A DNA stretch of 25,667 bases, taken from Thiotrichaceae bacterium. Lineage in GTDB: Bacteria; Pseudomonadota; Gammaproteobacteria; Thiotrichales; Thiotrichaceae. The notes under the pieces are model-generated. The model searched no databases. It saw only the letters and a list, made by a program, of their open reading frames with translations, and was not told the DNA's origin. Where the stretch lies: contig JALVDQ010000325.1 of NCBI GenBank assembly GCA_027008885.1, positions 1 through 25,667 of the forward strand, read 5' to 3'. How positions within the stretch are numbered: position 1 is the stretch's first letter; every line of letters begins with the position of its first letter. The position numbers were made by a program, and so were the translations under genes. Positions 8,069 to 17,483 of the stretch are shown here, one piece after another.

Positions 8069-8830
8069 TTAACGGAATTTAACAAATTCAGCCTCATCAT
8101 GTGCGCTAAAATCAATCATAGTTCCCAGTACTTGCAGATAGGCAACTAACGCATCCATTTCAGATAACTTGTCTGGATTACCATCATAATTACCCAACTT
8201 CGCCTGTGCCATGAGATTTTTCTCGGCTTTGTTGATATCAAGTTTTTTGGCTACTTCTTCACCAAACTTTTCAACATTCGCCTTGTACTCAATATCTGTC
8301 AGGGAATAAGGCACACCCACCTTTTTGAGTGTTTTCATCTTCGCTTCAAGATCAGAGTAATCCAGGTCATTTTTAGCTAACCAGGGATAATTTGGCATAA
8401 TTGACTCAGGTACAACCGAGCGCGGTGCAGTCAAGTGCTTAACATGCCAGGCACTTGAATATTTGCCACCAACTCGTGCCAGATCAGGTCCAGTACGCTT
8501 GGAACCCCACTGAAACGGATGATCATATTGTGACTCGGCAGCTAATGAATAGTGCCCGTAGCGCAATGCTTCATCACGGAACGGACGTATCATTTGCGAA
8601 TGACAAAGATAACAGCCCTCACGGGTGTATATATCACGACCTAATTGCTCAAGTGGTGTATATGGACGAACCGCATCCTTACCATCGGCTGTTTTGACAT
8701 CTTCAACCGTACCTTCAATAAAATGCAAGGGTACAATCTCAATTAATCCACCCACACTAATCGCTGCCAGCGTAAGAACGATCAACAGTGCAGCATTGGT
8801 TTCTATACTTTCATGTTTAAATAATGACAT
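8069..8830 (-). CDS. ccoO: Cytochrome c oxidase cbb3 subunit CcoO (monoheme)
   Basis: CcoO is the monoheme cytochrome c subunit anchored to the inner membrane beside CcoN. The 253-aa protein has an N-terminal membrane helix ([21 protein letters not shown], about 14-34) and a single heme c motif CYLCH near residue 72, preceded by GRDIYTREG and followed by SQMIRPF, a family signature. Family-typical segments [17 protein letters not shown] and SIMPNYPWL supply the methionine-ligand region. It lies 11 bp after ccoN with an AAGGAG site. No sign of damage. Confidence 0.97.
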   Translation of the reverse strand: MSLFKHESIETNAALLIVLTLAAISVGGLIEIVPLHFIEGTVEDVKTADGKDAVRPYTPLEQLGRDIYTREGCYLCHSQMIRPFRDEALRYGHYSLAAESQYDHPFQWGSKRTGPDLARVGGKYSSAWHVKHLTAPRSVVPESIMPNYPWLAKNDLDYSDLEAKMKTLKKVGVPYSLTDIEYKANVEKFGEEVAKKLDINKAEKNLMAQAKLGNYDGNPDKLSEMDALVAYLQVLGTMIDFSAHDEAEFVKFR

Positions 8831-8841
8831 TATAAATCTCC

Positions 8842-10287
8842 TTATGCCTTAGCTGCTGCAGTTGCAACATCACTTGCTGTTTCACGTTTGGCGACAGTCA
8901 TCCAGATGTTATATGTCATAACCAGGATACCACTGACAAAGAACATACCTGCTACGGCACGCGCAACCAGTGGACCGTGCATAAATACAACTGTCTCTAT
9001 AAAGCTGTATGCCAGGTTTCCATATTCATCAAATGCTCTTAACATCAGACCCTGTCCGATACCTGATACCCACAACGCAGTGATATAAAGCAGGATACCG
9101 ATAGTTGCCAGGAAGAAGTGTACATAAATCAGTTTCAGACTATAGATTGTAGTATTCCAGAGTCTTGGCATCATGTGATACAAAGAACCGAAAGTCACCA
9201 TTGCAACCCAGCCCAAAGCACCAGAATGAACGTGTCCTACAGTCCAGTCAGTGTAGTGAGACAAGGCGTTTACACTTTTCAGTGACATCATCGGACCTTC
9301 AAAGGTTGACATACCATAGAACGACAATGAAGTGATCAGGAACATCATAATGGGATCAGAACGTAGCTTGTCCCATGCACCTGACAAGGTCATGATACCG
9401 TTGATCATACCACCCCAGGAAGGCATCAATAACATAATAGAGAAAGTTGCTGCCAATGTAGAAGTCCAGTCAGGAATTGCTGTCCAGTGAAGGTGATGCG
9501 TACCTACCCACATATACATAAAGCTTAATGCCCAGAAGTGAATGATAGACAAACGATAAGAGTAAACAGGACGACCCGCCTGCTTGGGTACGAAGTAGTA
9601 CATCATTCCAAGGAAGGCTGCAGTCAGGAAGAAGCCCACCGCATTATGACCATACCACCATTGTGTCATGGCATCCTGAGCACCCGAGAACAAGCTGTAA
9701 GACTTAATACCAAAGAAGCTCACAGGTACAGCGAGGTTATTGAAAATATGAAGCAGCGCAACCGCAAGGATGAAGCTCATAAAAAACCAGTTTGCCACAT
9801 AGATATGAGGCTGGTTACGTTTGAGTAATGTCATGGTGTAGATCAGGAAATAGATTACCCAGGTCACTGCGATCAACAGATCAACATACCATTCTGGCTC
9901 CGCATACTCACGCCCTTGTGTAACCCCCATCAAATAACCGATACCGGCAATCGTGATAGCGAGATTCCAGCCCCAGAAGGTGAAATTAGCCAGCCCTGTA
10001 CCCCATAAACGGGTCTGGCAGGTACGTTGAACAATGTAATAGGACGTTGCAAATAAAGCGTTACCACCAAAACCAAATATTACACCACTGGTATGCAGTG
10101 GGCGTAAACGTCCGAATGTAATCTGGGCTATATCAAAGTTCAGGAACGGCCACGCCAGTTCCGATGCAATATAGGTGCCTGCCGTCATTCCGGCAATCCC
10201 CCAAAAGAGTGCCATGATTGCGAATTTCTTCACAATGTCATAGTTATACTGCTCTTCTATTGAGCCAGCCGTTGTACTATGCGCCAT
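8842..10287 (-). CDS. ccoN: Cytochrome c oxidase cbb3 catalytic subunit CcoN
   Basis: CcoN is the heme-copper catalytic subunit of high-affinity cbb3 oxidase. It reduces O2 at low concentration and pumps protons. From the ATG at 10287 the protein is 481 aa with about 12 membrane helices. Heme and CuB ligand segments are intact: [25 protein letters not shown] with the cross-linkable H/Y region, VGTHHLHW, and [14 protein letters not shown] two codons upstream (10293) is in frame, but GAGG sits 8 nt upstream of the ATG and overlaps less well with TTG, so the ATG was chosen. The ~550-bp upstream region shared with metH holds two FNR/Anr boxes, consistent with induction under low oxygen. Confidence 0.97.
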   Translation of the reverse strand: MAHSTTAGSIEEQYNYDIVKKFAIMALFWGIAGMTAGTYIASELAWPFLNFDIAQITFGRLRPLHTSGVIFGFGGNALFATSYYIVQRTCQTRLWGTGLANFTFWGWNLAITIAGIGYLMGVTQGREYAEPEWYVDLLIAVTWVIYFLIYTMTLLKRNQPHIYVANWFFMSFILAVALLHIFNNLAVPVSFFGIKSYSLFSGAQDAMTQWWYGHNAVGFFLTAAFLGMMYYFVPKQAGRPVYSYRLSIIHFWALSFMYMWVGTHHLHWTAIPDWTSTLAATFSIMLLMPSWGGMINGIMTLSGAWDKLRSDPIMMFLITSLSFYGMSTFEGPMMSLKSVNALSHYTDWTVGHVHSGALGWVAMVTFGSLYHMMPRLWNTTIYSLKLIYVHFFLATIGILLYITALWVSGIGQGLMLRAFDEYGNLAYSFIETVVFMHGPLVARAVAGMFFVSGILVMTYNIWMTVAKRETASDVATAAAKA

Positions 10288-10320
10288 TATCAAAACCTCA
10301 GGTTAAATTAAATAAAAAAT

Positions 10321-10467
10321 AACGCTAACTTAAATGTAATTGCTTACCCTTTATTTTATTCAAGAGCAAGGCGAAAGCGCGCAGTTTATAAGTATAAATG
10401 AGCACTTTTAACGTAGCTATTAGACAAAATAGAGGGCAAGCTGAGTAATTACTAAAAAATTAGCGTT
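10321..10467. repeat. 147-bp imperfect palindrome in the ccoN leader
   Basis: Outer arms AACGCTAA (10321-10328) and TTAGCGTT (10460-10467) match exactly. Inside, GTAATT (10336-10341) pairs with AATTAC (10447-10452), and the 16-bp GCTTACCCTTTATTTT (10342-10357) pairs with 10426-10441 at 14 of 16 positions. The centre has TTTATA-AG-TATAAA. The size, terminal arms and intergenic position resemble a miniature inverted-repeat element or long foldback. It lies between the predicted ccoN promoter and the ccoN start, so it would be transcribed as 5' leader. Confidence 0.65.
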
Positions 10468-10510
10468 TACTAATGCTTGTGCGTGAGAATACATCAAAAA
10501 GATGATCATT

Positions 10511-10529
10511 GAAAATGATAATCATCTAT
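10511..10529. promoter_or_regulatory. Candidate Fur box upstream of ccoN
   Basis: GAAAATGATAATCATCTAT agrees with the classic 19-bp Fur box at about 14 positions, including the AATGATAATCAT core. It lies near where the ccoN transcript would begin if the FNR box at 10575 is used. Iron control of a heme-rich oxidase is plausible but inferred. Confidence 0.4.
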
Positions 10530-10574
10530 TTTCTCCCGCCTTCCCAACACTAATAAAACGAACACTATCTTTAT

Positions 10575-10588
10575 TTGATATATATCAA
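10575..10588. promoter_or_regulatory. FNR/Anr box 1 (TTGAT-ATAT-ATCAA)
   Basis: Perfect match to TTGAT-N4-ATCAA, embedded in a 20-bp perfect palindrome (10572-10591). cbb3 operons are standard targets of FNR/Anr-type oxygen sensors. If it acts at -41.5, the ccoN transcript would start near 10540; a usable -10 (TATTAG or TAGTGT on the minus strand) lies at 10547-10555. Confidence 0.85.
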
Positions 10589-10615
10589 ATATTTTATAGT
10601 CTTTTAAATTTCAGC

Positions 10616-10629
10616 TTGATTAACATCAA
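10616..10629. promoter_or_regulatory. FNR/Anr box 2 (TTGAT-TAAC-ATCAA)
   Basis: A second perfect TTGAT-N4-ATCAA. Its centre is 41 bp from that of box 1, about four helical turns, so both dimers would sit on the same DNA face. It could be the upstream site for ccoN or a site acting toward metH. Confidence 0.8.
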
Positions 10630-10844
10630 TACATTTTCAAGCCCGCTGATGTAACCACAATGTAATATGTACCTATTATAAGGGGTTATTCTGTCCAATA
10701 AGAATATCCAAATTGGTATATCCGGGCGTCTTCAAAGCCATCTTCAAAACAAGGGAAACTAAATCTGATAGCAACGAATACAAAACAGGATTATTTTTAA
10801 CAGCACCATATAAAACCATCGCGTAATCAAATAAACTAGCGCCT

Positions 10845-13800
10845 ATGAACAAAATCAAACAACTTCAAGCTATCCTGAAAAAACGCATTCTGATTCTCGA
10901 TGGTGCAATGGGCACAATGATCCAGCGCCACAAGCTTGGTGAGGCTGACTACCGTGGTGAGCGCTTTGCTGACTATCATCTTGACATTAAGGGCAATAAT
11001 GATCTGCTTTCGATCACAGCGCCTGATGTCATCCGTGGCATCCATGAAGAATACCTTGAGGCTGGTGCAGACATCATCGAAACCAACACCTTTAATGCAA
11101 CCAGAGTCAGTATGTCAGATTACGAGATGGAAGATCTCGCTTATGAATTAAATGTTGCAGGTGCCAAAGTTGCCAGAGCAGCGGCAGACAAATACAGCAG
11201 CGCGGAAAAGCCACGCTTTGTCGCCGGCGTATTGGGTCCGACCAGTAAAACTTGCAGCATGTCACCCGATGTCAATGACCCTGGTTTTCGTGCCATTACC
11301 TTTGATGAGCTTGTTGAAGATTACAGCGCCTCTACACGCGGGCTGATGGAAGGTGGTGCCGATATTATTCTTATTGAAACCATATTCGACACACTCAATG
11401 CCAAAGCCGCTATTTTTGCCGTGAAAACGGTTTTTGATGAAGATGGCATTGAATTACCGATTATGATCTCAGGTACGATTACCGATGCCTCGGGTCGTAC
11501 ACTTTCTGGTCAAACCACCGAAGCATTTTACAACTCGCTGATTCATGCCGAACCACTTTCAATCGGACTCAACTGTGCATTAGGTCCTGACGCACTGCGC
11601 CAGTATGTGCAGGAACTCTCCAGAATCAGTGCTACCCATGTATCAGCCCATCCCAATGCCGGTCTGCCTAATGAATTTGGCGAATATGATCTTGAGCCTG
11701 AAGCAATGGCAGAACACATCAGGGAATGGGGCGAAAGCGGCTTCCTGAATATCGTGGGGGGTTGCTGTGGCTCAAGCCCGGCACATATTAAAGCAATTGC
11801 CGCTGCGGTAGCTGATTGCAAACCGCGCATCATTCCCGAAATTCCTGTGGAATGTCGCTTATCGGGACTTGAACCTTTCAATATTGCACCAGAAAGCCTG
11901 TTTGTAAACGTCGGTGAGCGTACCAATGTAACTGGCTCTGCCCGATTTAAACGCCTGATTAAGGAAGAAGATTACGATACCGCACTCGAAGTCGCACTGG
12001 AGCAAGTCAATGCAGGCGCTCAGGTGATCGACATCAATATGGATGAGGGCATGCTGGAATCCAAGGAAGCGATGGTACGCTTTCTTAACCTCTGTGCTGC
12101 CGAACCCGATATTGCACGCGTGCCAGTGATGGTGGATTCATCCAAATGGGATATTATCGAAGCGGGCTTGAAGTGCATACAGGGTAAAGGCATTGTTAAC
12201 TCGATTTCACTTAAAGAAGGTGAAGAAAACTTTATTCGCCAGGCAGAATTAATCAAACGCTATGGCGCTGCTACGGTAGTCATGGCATTTGACGAAGATG
12301 GTCAGGCAGACACCTATGAGCGTAAAGTCGAAATTTGTACCCGTGCCTACAATATACTAACCAAAGTCGTCAATTTTCCGCCACAAGACATTATCTTTGA
12401 TCCCAATATCTTTGCCATCGGCACAGGCATCGAAGAACATAACAACTATGCGGTTGATTTTATTAAAGCCACCAAAAAGATAAAAGAAACGCTACCTCAT
12501 GCCATGGTGTCTGGTGGTGTATCCAATGTCTCATTCTCATTCCGTGGCAATAATCCGGTGCGCGAAGCGATACACTCCGTATTTCTTTACCATGCTGTCA
12601 AGGCAGGCATGGATATGGGTATCGTCAATGCAGGGCAACTGGTAGTTTACGATGATATTCCAGAAGCACTGCATAAAGCCGTTGAAGACATGGTGCTTAA
12701 CCGTAGCCCTGATGCAACTGAAAACCTCATGGCAATAGCCGGAGATTACCTCGGGGACGGCAAAGCCAAAGAAAACAAACAGGATCTGGAATGGCGCAGC
12801 TGGACAGTTGAAAAACGCCTCGAACACGCACTGGTTAAAGGCATAGACACCTATGTAGACGAAGACACCAAAGAAGCCCTTGAAAAACTCAAGCGCCCTA
12901 TTTTCGTTATTGAAGGTCCTTTAATGGACGGCATGAATGTTGTTGGCGACCTGTTTGGCGCTGGTAAAATGTTTTTGCCTCAAGTGGTTAAATCAGCCCG
13001 CGTAATGAAAAAATCAGTAGCATGGCTGGAGCCTTATCTGCAAGCTGAAAAACAAAGCTGTGAAGTCAGCAGCAGCGGCAAAATCCTTATAGCGACCGTT
13101 AAAGGCGATGTGCATGATATTGGCAAAAATATTGTTGGCATTGTATTGCAGTGTAACAGCTACGAAGTGGTTGACCTTGGCGTCATGGTACCTGCTGACA
13201 AGATTTTGCAAACAGCCAGGGATGAAGGCTGCGATATTATTGGTCTGTCAGGATTAATCACGCCATCACTGGATGAAATGGTAAATGTCGCCAAAGAAAT
13301 GGAACGCCAGGGCTTTGAGATTCCACTTATGATTGGTGGCGCAACAACCTCAAAAATCCATACGGCTGTAAAAATTGACCAGAATTATCACGGCTCGGTT
13401 GTTTATGTCGCAGATGCCTCCCGCGCTGTTGGCGTCGCAGGTCAACTGCTTTCAGATGACACCAAAGCAGCCTATCACCAGCAAATCAAGGATGAATACG
13501 AAGCCATGCGGACTAAACGCGCTGGCAATCAACGTGTAAAGAAAACCGCCACACTGGAACAGGCACGCGCCAATAAAGTCAAGATAGACTGGGATTCATT
13601 TGAAGGCGTAAAGCCAGCAATTTTTAATGGCAAAATCAAAAATAACCTGGTTAAAGCAGACTACCACTTTGAAAAACAGGACAATGGCAGTATTATTTTG
13701 CAATTTGACAGCTATCCACTGGATGATCTTGCCGAAATATTTGACTGGACACCTTTCTTTAGAAGTTGGGAACTGGCAGGTCGTTACCCTGCAATACTCA

Positions 13801-14591
13801 GTGATGAAGTTGTTGGCAAAGAAGCGACCAAACTTTTTAATGATGCCAAAGCCATGCTAAAAAAGATTGTTGCTGAAAAGTGGCTAAGCGCAAAAGCAGT
13901 GCTTGGTTTCTTCCCTGCCAACAGTAGCGGCGATGATTTACAACTCTACACAGATGAAAACCGCAGCCAGGCACACACAAAACTGTTCCATATCCGTCAA
14001 CAAATGGAGAGAAACAAGCAGCAACCGAATTTCTGTCTCGCTGACTTTATTGCACCTGCGGATAGCAATAAACAAGACTGGCTAGGCGCATTTGCCGTCA
14101 GCGCAGGTTTTGGTATCGAAGACCCAATTGAAAAATTCAGAAAAAATCACGATGACTACAATATCATCTTGCTGGAAGCACTCGCTGACCGTTTTGCCGA
14201 AGCACTCGCTGAAAAAATGCATGAACTCACCCGCAAGGTATTCTGGGGCTATGCCAGTGACGAAAACCTCAGCAATGAAGAAGTGATCAAGGAAAACTAT
14301 CAGGGAATCCGCCCTGCCCCTGGCTATCCTGCCTGTCCTGAACATACTGAAAAAGGCACACTCTGGAAACTACTACAACCAGAAGAGCGTATTGGTTTGA
14401 AAATCACAGAATCTTATGCAATGTGGCCTGCCGCTGCGGTTTCTGGCTGGTATTTCTCACACCCTGATTCACGTTATTTTGGCACGGGAAAAATACAGCG
14501 AGACCAGGTAGAAGATTATGCAAAACGCAAAGGCTGGACACTGGAAGAAGCAGAGAAATGGCTGGGACCCGTGCTTGGATATGACACTTAA
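10845..14591 (+). CDS. metH: Cobalamin-dependent methionine synthase MetH
   Basis: MetH transfers the methyl group of 5-methyltetrahydrofolate through methylcobalamin to homocysteine, making methionine. The 1248-aa protein has all four modules. The homocysteine domain (1 to ~340) has zinc cysteines C244, C307 and C308 (GLNCALG, GGCCGS). The folate domain begins at [16 protein letters not shown]. The B12 cap and binding domain (~650-900) carries DVHDIGK with the cobalt-ligand histidine at about 757. The C-terminal reactivation domain has [15 protein letters not shown] and [16 protein letters not shown]. coli MetH is 1227 aa. The N-terminal match to E. coli supports this start, though no clear ribosome site is seen. 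I saw no cobalamin or SAM riboswitch in the 215-bp leader. Repeat copy C begins 12 nt past the stop. Confidence 0.98.
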   Translation: MNKIKQLQAILKKRILILDGAMGTMIQRHKLGEADYRGERFADYHLDIKGNNDLLSITAPDVIRGIHEEYLEAGADIIETNTFNATRVSMSDYEMEDLAYELNVAGAKVARAAADKYSSAEKPRFVAGVLGPTSKTCSMSPDVNDPGFRAITFDELVEDYSASTRGLMEGGADIILIETIFDTLNAKAAIFAVKTVFDEDGIELPIMISGTITDASGRTLSGQTTEAFYNSLIHAEPLSIGLNCALGPDALRQYVQELSRISATHVSAHPNAGLPNEFGEYDLEPEAMAEHIREWGESGFLNIVGGCCGSSPAHIKAIAAAVADCKPRIIPEIPVECRLSGLEPFNIAPESLFVNVGERTNVTGSARFKRLIKEEDYDTALEVALEQVNAGAQVIDINMDEGMLESKEAMVRFLNLCAAEPDIARVPVMVDSSKWDIIEAGLKCIQGKGIVNSISLKEGEENFIRQAELIKRYGAATVVMAFDEDGQADTYERKVEICTRAYNILTKVVNFPPQDIIFDPNIFAIGTGIEEHNNYAVDFIKATKKIKETLPHAMVSGGVSNVSFSFRGNNPVREAIHSVFLYHAVKAGMDMGIVNAGQLVVYDDIPEALHKAVEDMVLNRSPDATENLMAIAGDYLGDGKAKENKQDLEWRSWTVEKRLEHALVKGIDTYVDEDTKEALEKLKRPIFVIEGPLMDGMNVVGDLFGAGKMFLPQVVKSARVMKKSVAWLEPYLQAEKQSCEVSSSGKILIATVKGDVHDIGKNIVGIVLQCNSYEVVDLGVMVPADKILQTARDEGCDIIGLSGLITPSLDEMVNVAKEMERQGFEIPLMIGGATTSKIHTAVKIDQNYHGSVVYVADASRAVGVAGQLLSDDTKAAYHQQIKDEYEAMRTKRAGNQRVKKTATLEQARANKVKIDWDSFEGVKPAIFNGKIKNNLVKADYHFEKQDNGSIILQFDSYPLDDLAEIFDWTPFFRSWELAGRYPAILSDEVVGKEATKLFNDAKAMLKKIVAEKWLSAKAVLGFFPANSSGDDLQLYTDENRSQAHTKLFHIRQQMERNKQQPNFCLADFIAPADSNKQDWLGAFAVSAGFGIEDPIEKFRKNHDDYNIILLEALADRFAEALAEKMHELTRKVFWGYASDENLSNEEVIKENYQGIRPAPGYPACPEHTEKGTLWKLLQPEERIGLKITESYAMWPAAAVSGWYFSHPDSRYFGTGKIQRDQVEDYAKRKGWTLEEAEKWLGPVLGYDT

Positions 14592-14603
14592 TCATTCATA
14601 TTT

Positions 14604-14635
14604 ATACCCATCCCCCCTGTTTTTTATATATTTTT
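14604..14635 (-). repeat. G-box repeat, copy C, downstream of metH
   Basis: Reverse-orientation copy of the 31-bp box, with C6 then TGTTTTTTATATATTTTT in the metH sense. No heptads or REP-like hairpin accompany it. It starts 12 nt after the metH stop. No other hairpin terminator is visible after metH, so this C-rich/T-rich stretch may help end the transcript. Confidence 0.8.
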
Positions 14636-14699
14636 GTTTCCGCTATCAGTAACCGGGCAGAAAACCCAATAAATGTAGATTAACCAGAAGGAGGAAAAC

Positions 14700-15116
14700 A
14701 TGGTCATAAACTTCAAAGAAATTATGGACGCATTTGATTTTGTTAGCTTCGCTCAAATGTATGAACATCAGGCGTTTCTGGATAAAGAAACAGGAAAAAT
14801 ATATTTACAGTCCGAGCTTGGCGACAATGAGGAAGATTTACCAGAAGATATATATGAAGATAAATATATAGAAATTCCTCACAAGAACGAACTGGATTTA
14901 GGAAAGGCTCTCGTTCTTGATTTTGCGTATGAGTATTTGCCAAATGATACTGAGAAAATAAAAGCCATTTTTAGAAAGAAAGGAGCTTATTCAAAATTCA
15001 AGGCTTTCCTCGAAAGCAAGAATCTTATTGATAAATGGTATGAATTTGAGTCAAACGCACAAGAAAGAGAATTGAGAGCGTGGTGTGAAGCGAGTGGGAT
15101 TAAAATTCATGGCTAA
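14700..15116 (+). CDS. UPF0158 family protein
   Basis: A 138-aa acidic, soluble-looking protein without signal peptide or membrane helix. The segments IPHKNELDLGKALVLDFAYE, RKKGAYSKFKAFLESKNLID and KWYEFESNAQERELRAWCEA match the pattern I know for UPF0158, an uncharacterised family. Function is unknown. It has a strong ribosome site (AGAAGGAGG at 14686-14694, 5 nt before the ATG). It stands alone, 108 bp after metH and with a long gap downstream, so it is probably a single-gene unit. Confidence 0.8.
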   Translation: MVINFKEIMDAFDFVSFAQMYEHQAFLDKETGKIYLQSELGDNEEDLPEDIYEDKYIEIPHKNELDLGKALVLDFAYEYLPNDTEKIKAIFRKKGAYSKFKAFLESKNLIDKWYEFESNAQERELRAWCEASGIKIHG

Positions 15117-15197
15117 CAAGGCGGGTCAAACAATTATTACTCAAGTTTCGAACAGAGAACCGCAGAGATTGTAAAGAAGGAAAACAATTTACACCTT

Positions 15198-15257
15198 CTT
15201 CGTTTGCACACTCTCTTCGTTTGCACACTCTCTTCGTTTGCACACTCTCTTTGTTTG
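15198..15257 (+). repeat. 17-bp tandem repeat, three full copies plus one degenerate
   Basis: The unit CTTCGTTTGCACACTCT starts at 15198, 15215 and 15232; a degenerate fourth copy starts at 15249 (CTTTGTTTG). It lies in the 431-bp gap 15117-15547. The same gap also has a 7-bp inverted repeat CCGTAGC (15260-15266)/GCTACGG (15301-15307). From 15310 to 15530 I see no gene. Confidence 0.9.
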
Positions 15258-15547
15258 ATCCGTAGCTTCAATTGGATAACAAACAAGAAAGCAGTTTAAC
15301 GCTACGGAAAACAAAAAATGTCAGCTACATGACAAAAAAGGGAAATACCACATAAGACACAGGCTTCCTGACCGATTATCTGATTTTTTGGATTTTCGCC
15401 AATGGTTAAGATAGTATGGCATTGTATCGCGGGTTTAACAGAACAACTTCCAGCGCGATGTAAAACAATTCTGGTAAAGCGTGACCATCTTCATTGCCCC
15501 GGATGTTCTTCGCATTTTCTTTGTCCAGGGGCAAGGAGATTAGTATT

Positions 15548-16075
15548 ATGCCCAGCATCCCCAATTTTTACTTTACATTTCCAAATGATAACTCACTCGG
15601 CTTTGCTGAACTGCCTGACGTAATAGAAAAACCACTGGAAACTGAAGAAGAACGCCTGAGCTATCGACTGGCTCTCGTGGATTCTTTTCCACTCCTGTTA
15701 AAATACCACGATGAGGCACGCAAAAATCCGGAACTCTACTATATTCCCGTCGAAACGACGCTTTTTAGCTGTGCCTATTTTACCAATACAAAGCTATACT
15801 TCGGCGAGTTGCTTACCTTATGGCAGGATGAACCGTGGCATACCACTTGTCCAGAATGCAATACCCAATCCCTCTTCATTTTTGGTGCGGGTGGAAGCCC
15901 TCTCTCTGGAAGTGGTAGTGGCTGGGGTGTTTGTAGCCACTGTAGAAAAGATATTTTCGGCATTCAACCATTCAGTCACTTCTTTGGATCTTATCTGACA
16001 AAAGATCCCGGTCCGAAACAGCTAAAAGAATCTTCATTAAAGATTGAACAAATCCTTGCAGGAATCAAACAATGA
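15548..16075 (+). CDS. Zinc-ribbon protein of unknown function
   Basis: From the ATG at 15548 the product is 175 aa. This start has AAGGAG at 15533-15538, nine bases upstream; a longer in-frame start at 15494 lacks such a site and would add an unconvincing N-terminus. Two cysteine pairs, CPEC (C101, C104) and CSHC (C129, C132), flank a glycine/serine-rich loop (GAGGSPLSGSGSGWG) and form a likely zinc ribbon. The first 95 residues are rich in aromatic residues with acidic helices (EEERLSYRLALVDSFPLL). No signal peptide or membrane helix. It overlaps the next gene by ATGA (16072-16075), so it is the first gene of a coupled trio with a phosphoesterase. I do not recognise the family. Confidence 0.75.
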   Translation: MPSIPNFYFTFPNDNSLGFAELPDVIEKPLETEEERLSYRLALVDSFPLLLKYHDEARKNPELYYIPVETTLFSCAYFTNTKLYFGELLTLWQDEPWHTTCPECNTQSLFIFGAGGSPLSGSGSGWGVCSHCRKDIFGIQPFSHFFGSYLTKDPGPKQLKESSLKIEQILAGIKQ

Positions 16076-17041
16076 ACGACACACAGGGTAATTACGATAT
16101 TATTGGTGACATTCATGGTCATGCCAGTACGCTTATACAGCTGCTTAAAATTCTTGGCTACAAAAAAAGATGAGTCTGGTGTTTTTTCTCACCCGGAAAG
16201 GAAAGCTATCTTTCTGGGTGATTTTATTGATCGTGGCAAAGAAGAAGCATTGGTGATAAATACCGTAAAACCCATGATAGATCATGGTCATGCGCTGGCT
16301 GTTATGGGAAACCATGAGTTTAATGCGGTTTGTTATCACACAAATCATCCCCACACAAAAAAGCCCTTGCGAGAGCATAGTGCCAGAAACCAAAAAACAC
16401 ATCAGGCTTTTCTGGATGAGTACCCTGTAGGCGATAACAAAACTCTTGAGCTGATTGACTGGTTTAAAACACTTCCCCTGTTTATCGAGCTGGATGAATT
16501 TCGGGTGATTCATGCCTGCTGGCATGATGACACAGTGAAACGCATCAAGCCTCAATTAAGTGTGAACCACACCCTGACAGATGAGCTTTTTGTAAAAGCC
16601 AGCGAGGTCGGCAGTGCTGAATACGATATCTTTGAAACACTTTTGAAAGGGATAGAAATACCACTGCCTGAGGGATTTCAGTTCTCGGATAAGGACGGCA
16701 ATATACGCACACAGACACGCATAAAGTGGTGGAAACAGGGTGCTAAAACCTACCGTGACTATGCGCAGGTTCCTGATTGTGAATTGCATAATATCCCTGA
16801 CATCATTCTACCGAAAACCCTTATTAATCCTGAATATTCAGATACAAACAAACCTGTTTTTATCGGTCATTACTGGTTTAGTGGTGTGCCAAAAATACTG
16901 AAAAAGAATGTAGCCTGTCTTGATTACAGCGTAGCAAACAGGGAAAAACTGGTTTGTTATCGCTGGAATAAAGGAGATAAAAGCCTTGCAAATAGTCACT
17001 TTGTGCAAGTTGACTGCGTAATAAACGATGATAGACGATGA
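16072..17041 (+). CDS. Metallophosphoesterase (PPP type), frame interrupted in an A7 tract
   Basis: A calcineurin-like phosphoesterase split across two frames. Starting at 16072, frame one reads MNDTQGNYDIIGDIHGHAS... and stops at 16171 after 33 codons. The rest continues in the +1 frame from the A7 run at 16162-16168. Removing one A gives a continuous 322-aa protein. Catalytic motifs span both parts: GDIHGH (frame one), then GDFIDRG, GNHEF, VIHACWH and GHYWFSG, the metal-binding set of PPP-family enzymes. Relatives include bacterial PrpA/ApaH-like phosphatases acting on phosphoproteins or dinucleotides; the substrate here is unknown. The start overlaps the upstream zinc-ribbon gene and the end overlaps the next gene, each by ATGA. 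The shift may be a sequencing indel, a true mutation or slippage. Without frame one the enzyme would lack its first metal ligands. Confidence 0.8.
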
Positions 17042-17466
17042 CTTACAATAACGCCTACTGGATTTTTCCTGACGGAGAGATTCGCAAGCTTGGCACGGAT
17101 TCCCATATCTCAATGGTGATAAAAAAACCTCAGAAGTTTGGCTTAAAGCGCAAACAGATTGAAGCGTGCTACCAAAAGCACAATGAAAGATTATACAGCG
17201 AAAAAAAAGCCAGAGAAGAGATTATTTTGCAACTACTTGACAAGGGTTTTATCCGTGTCAGGCTTTACCCGGACAAATACTGGTCTATCAATGCAAAAGA
17301 CTGGAGTAACGATACAAAAAAATTACTCGCAGCATGGGCAGAACAGGCAAAAACGATCAAGGCGACAGGTCAATATATGAATGTAGTAATAAATACATAC
17401 CAGCGCAGAATATGCAACTATACGCTGGCAGATTTATATTTGCGCAGACATTTGCGCAATTCGTAA
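17038..17466 (+). CDS. Unknown protein coupled to metallophosphoesterase
   Basis: A 142-aa basic protein without signal peptide or membrane helix. It begins YNNAYWIFPDGEIRKLGTDS, with a helical middle (ACYQKHNERLYSEKKAREEI) and a segment LLDKGFIRVRLYPDKYWSIN. The pattern of an opening W-I-x-P-D/x-G-E-I strand followed by a GFIRVR strand suggests a small alpha/beta domain, but I cannot name a family. Its ATG overlaps the stop of the phosphoesterase (ATGA, 17038-17041), so it is the third gene of a translationally coupled trio. It is convergent with the flavoprotein gene ending at 17484. Confidence 0.7.
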   Translation: MTYNNAYWIFPDGEIRKLGTDSHISMVIKKPQKFGLKRKQIEACYQKHNERLYSEKKAREEIILQLLDKGFIRVRLYPDKYWSINAKDWSNDTKKLLAAWAEQAKTIKATGQYMNVVINTYQRRICNYTLADLYLRRHLRNS

Positions 17467-17483
17467 AGGAGTCTAAAGGAGCC

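Noticed and set aside
10630..10844. Cobalamin or SAM riboswitch upstream of metH
   Set aside because: I could not find the conserved B12-box or SAM-type core in the metH leader.
15108..15310. Integron attC site after the UPF0158 gene
   Set aside because: GGCTAACAAGG near the stop recalls an attC start, but its second base breaks RYYYAAC and no matching GTTRRRY end or paired arm follows within 200 bp.
15402..15623. 73-aa open frame upstream of the zinc-ribbon gene
   Set aside because: It overlaps the zinc-ribbon gene in another frame, lacks a good ribosome site and has no recognisable pattern.
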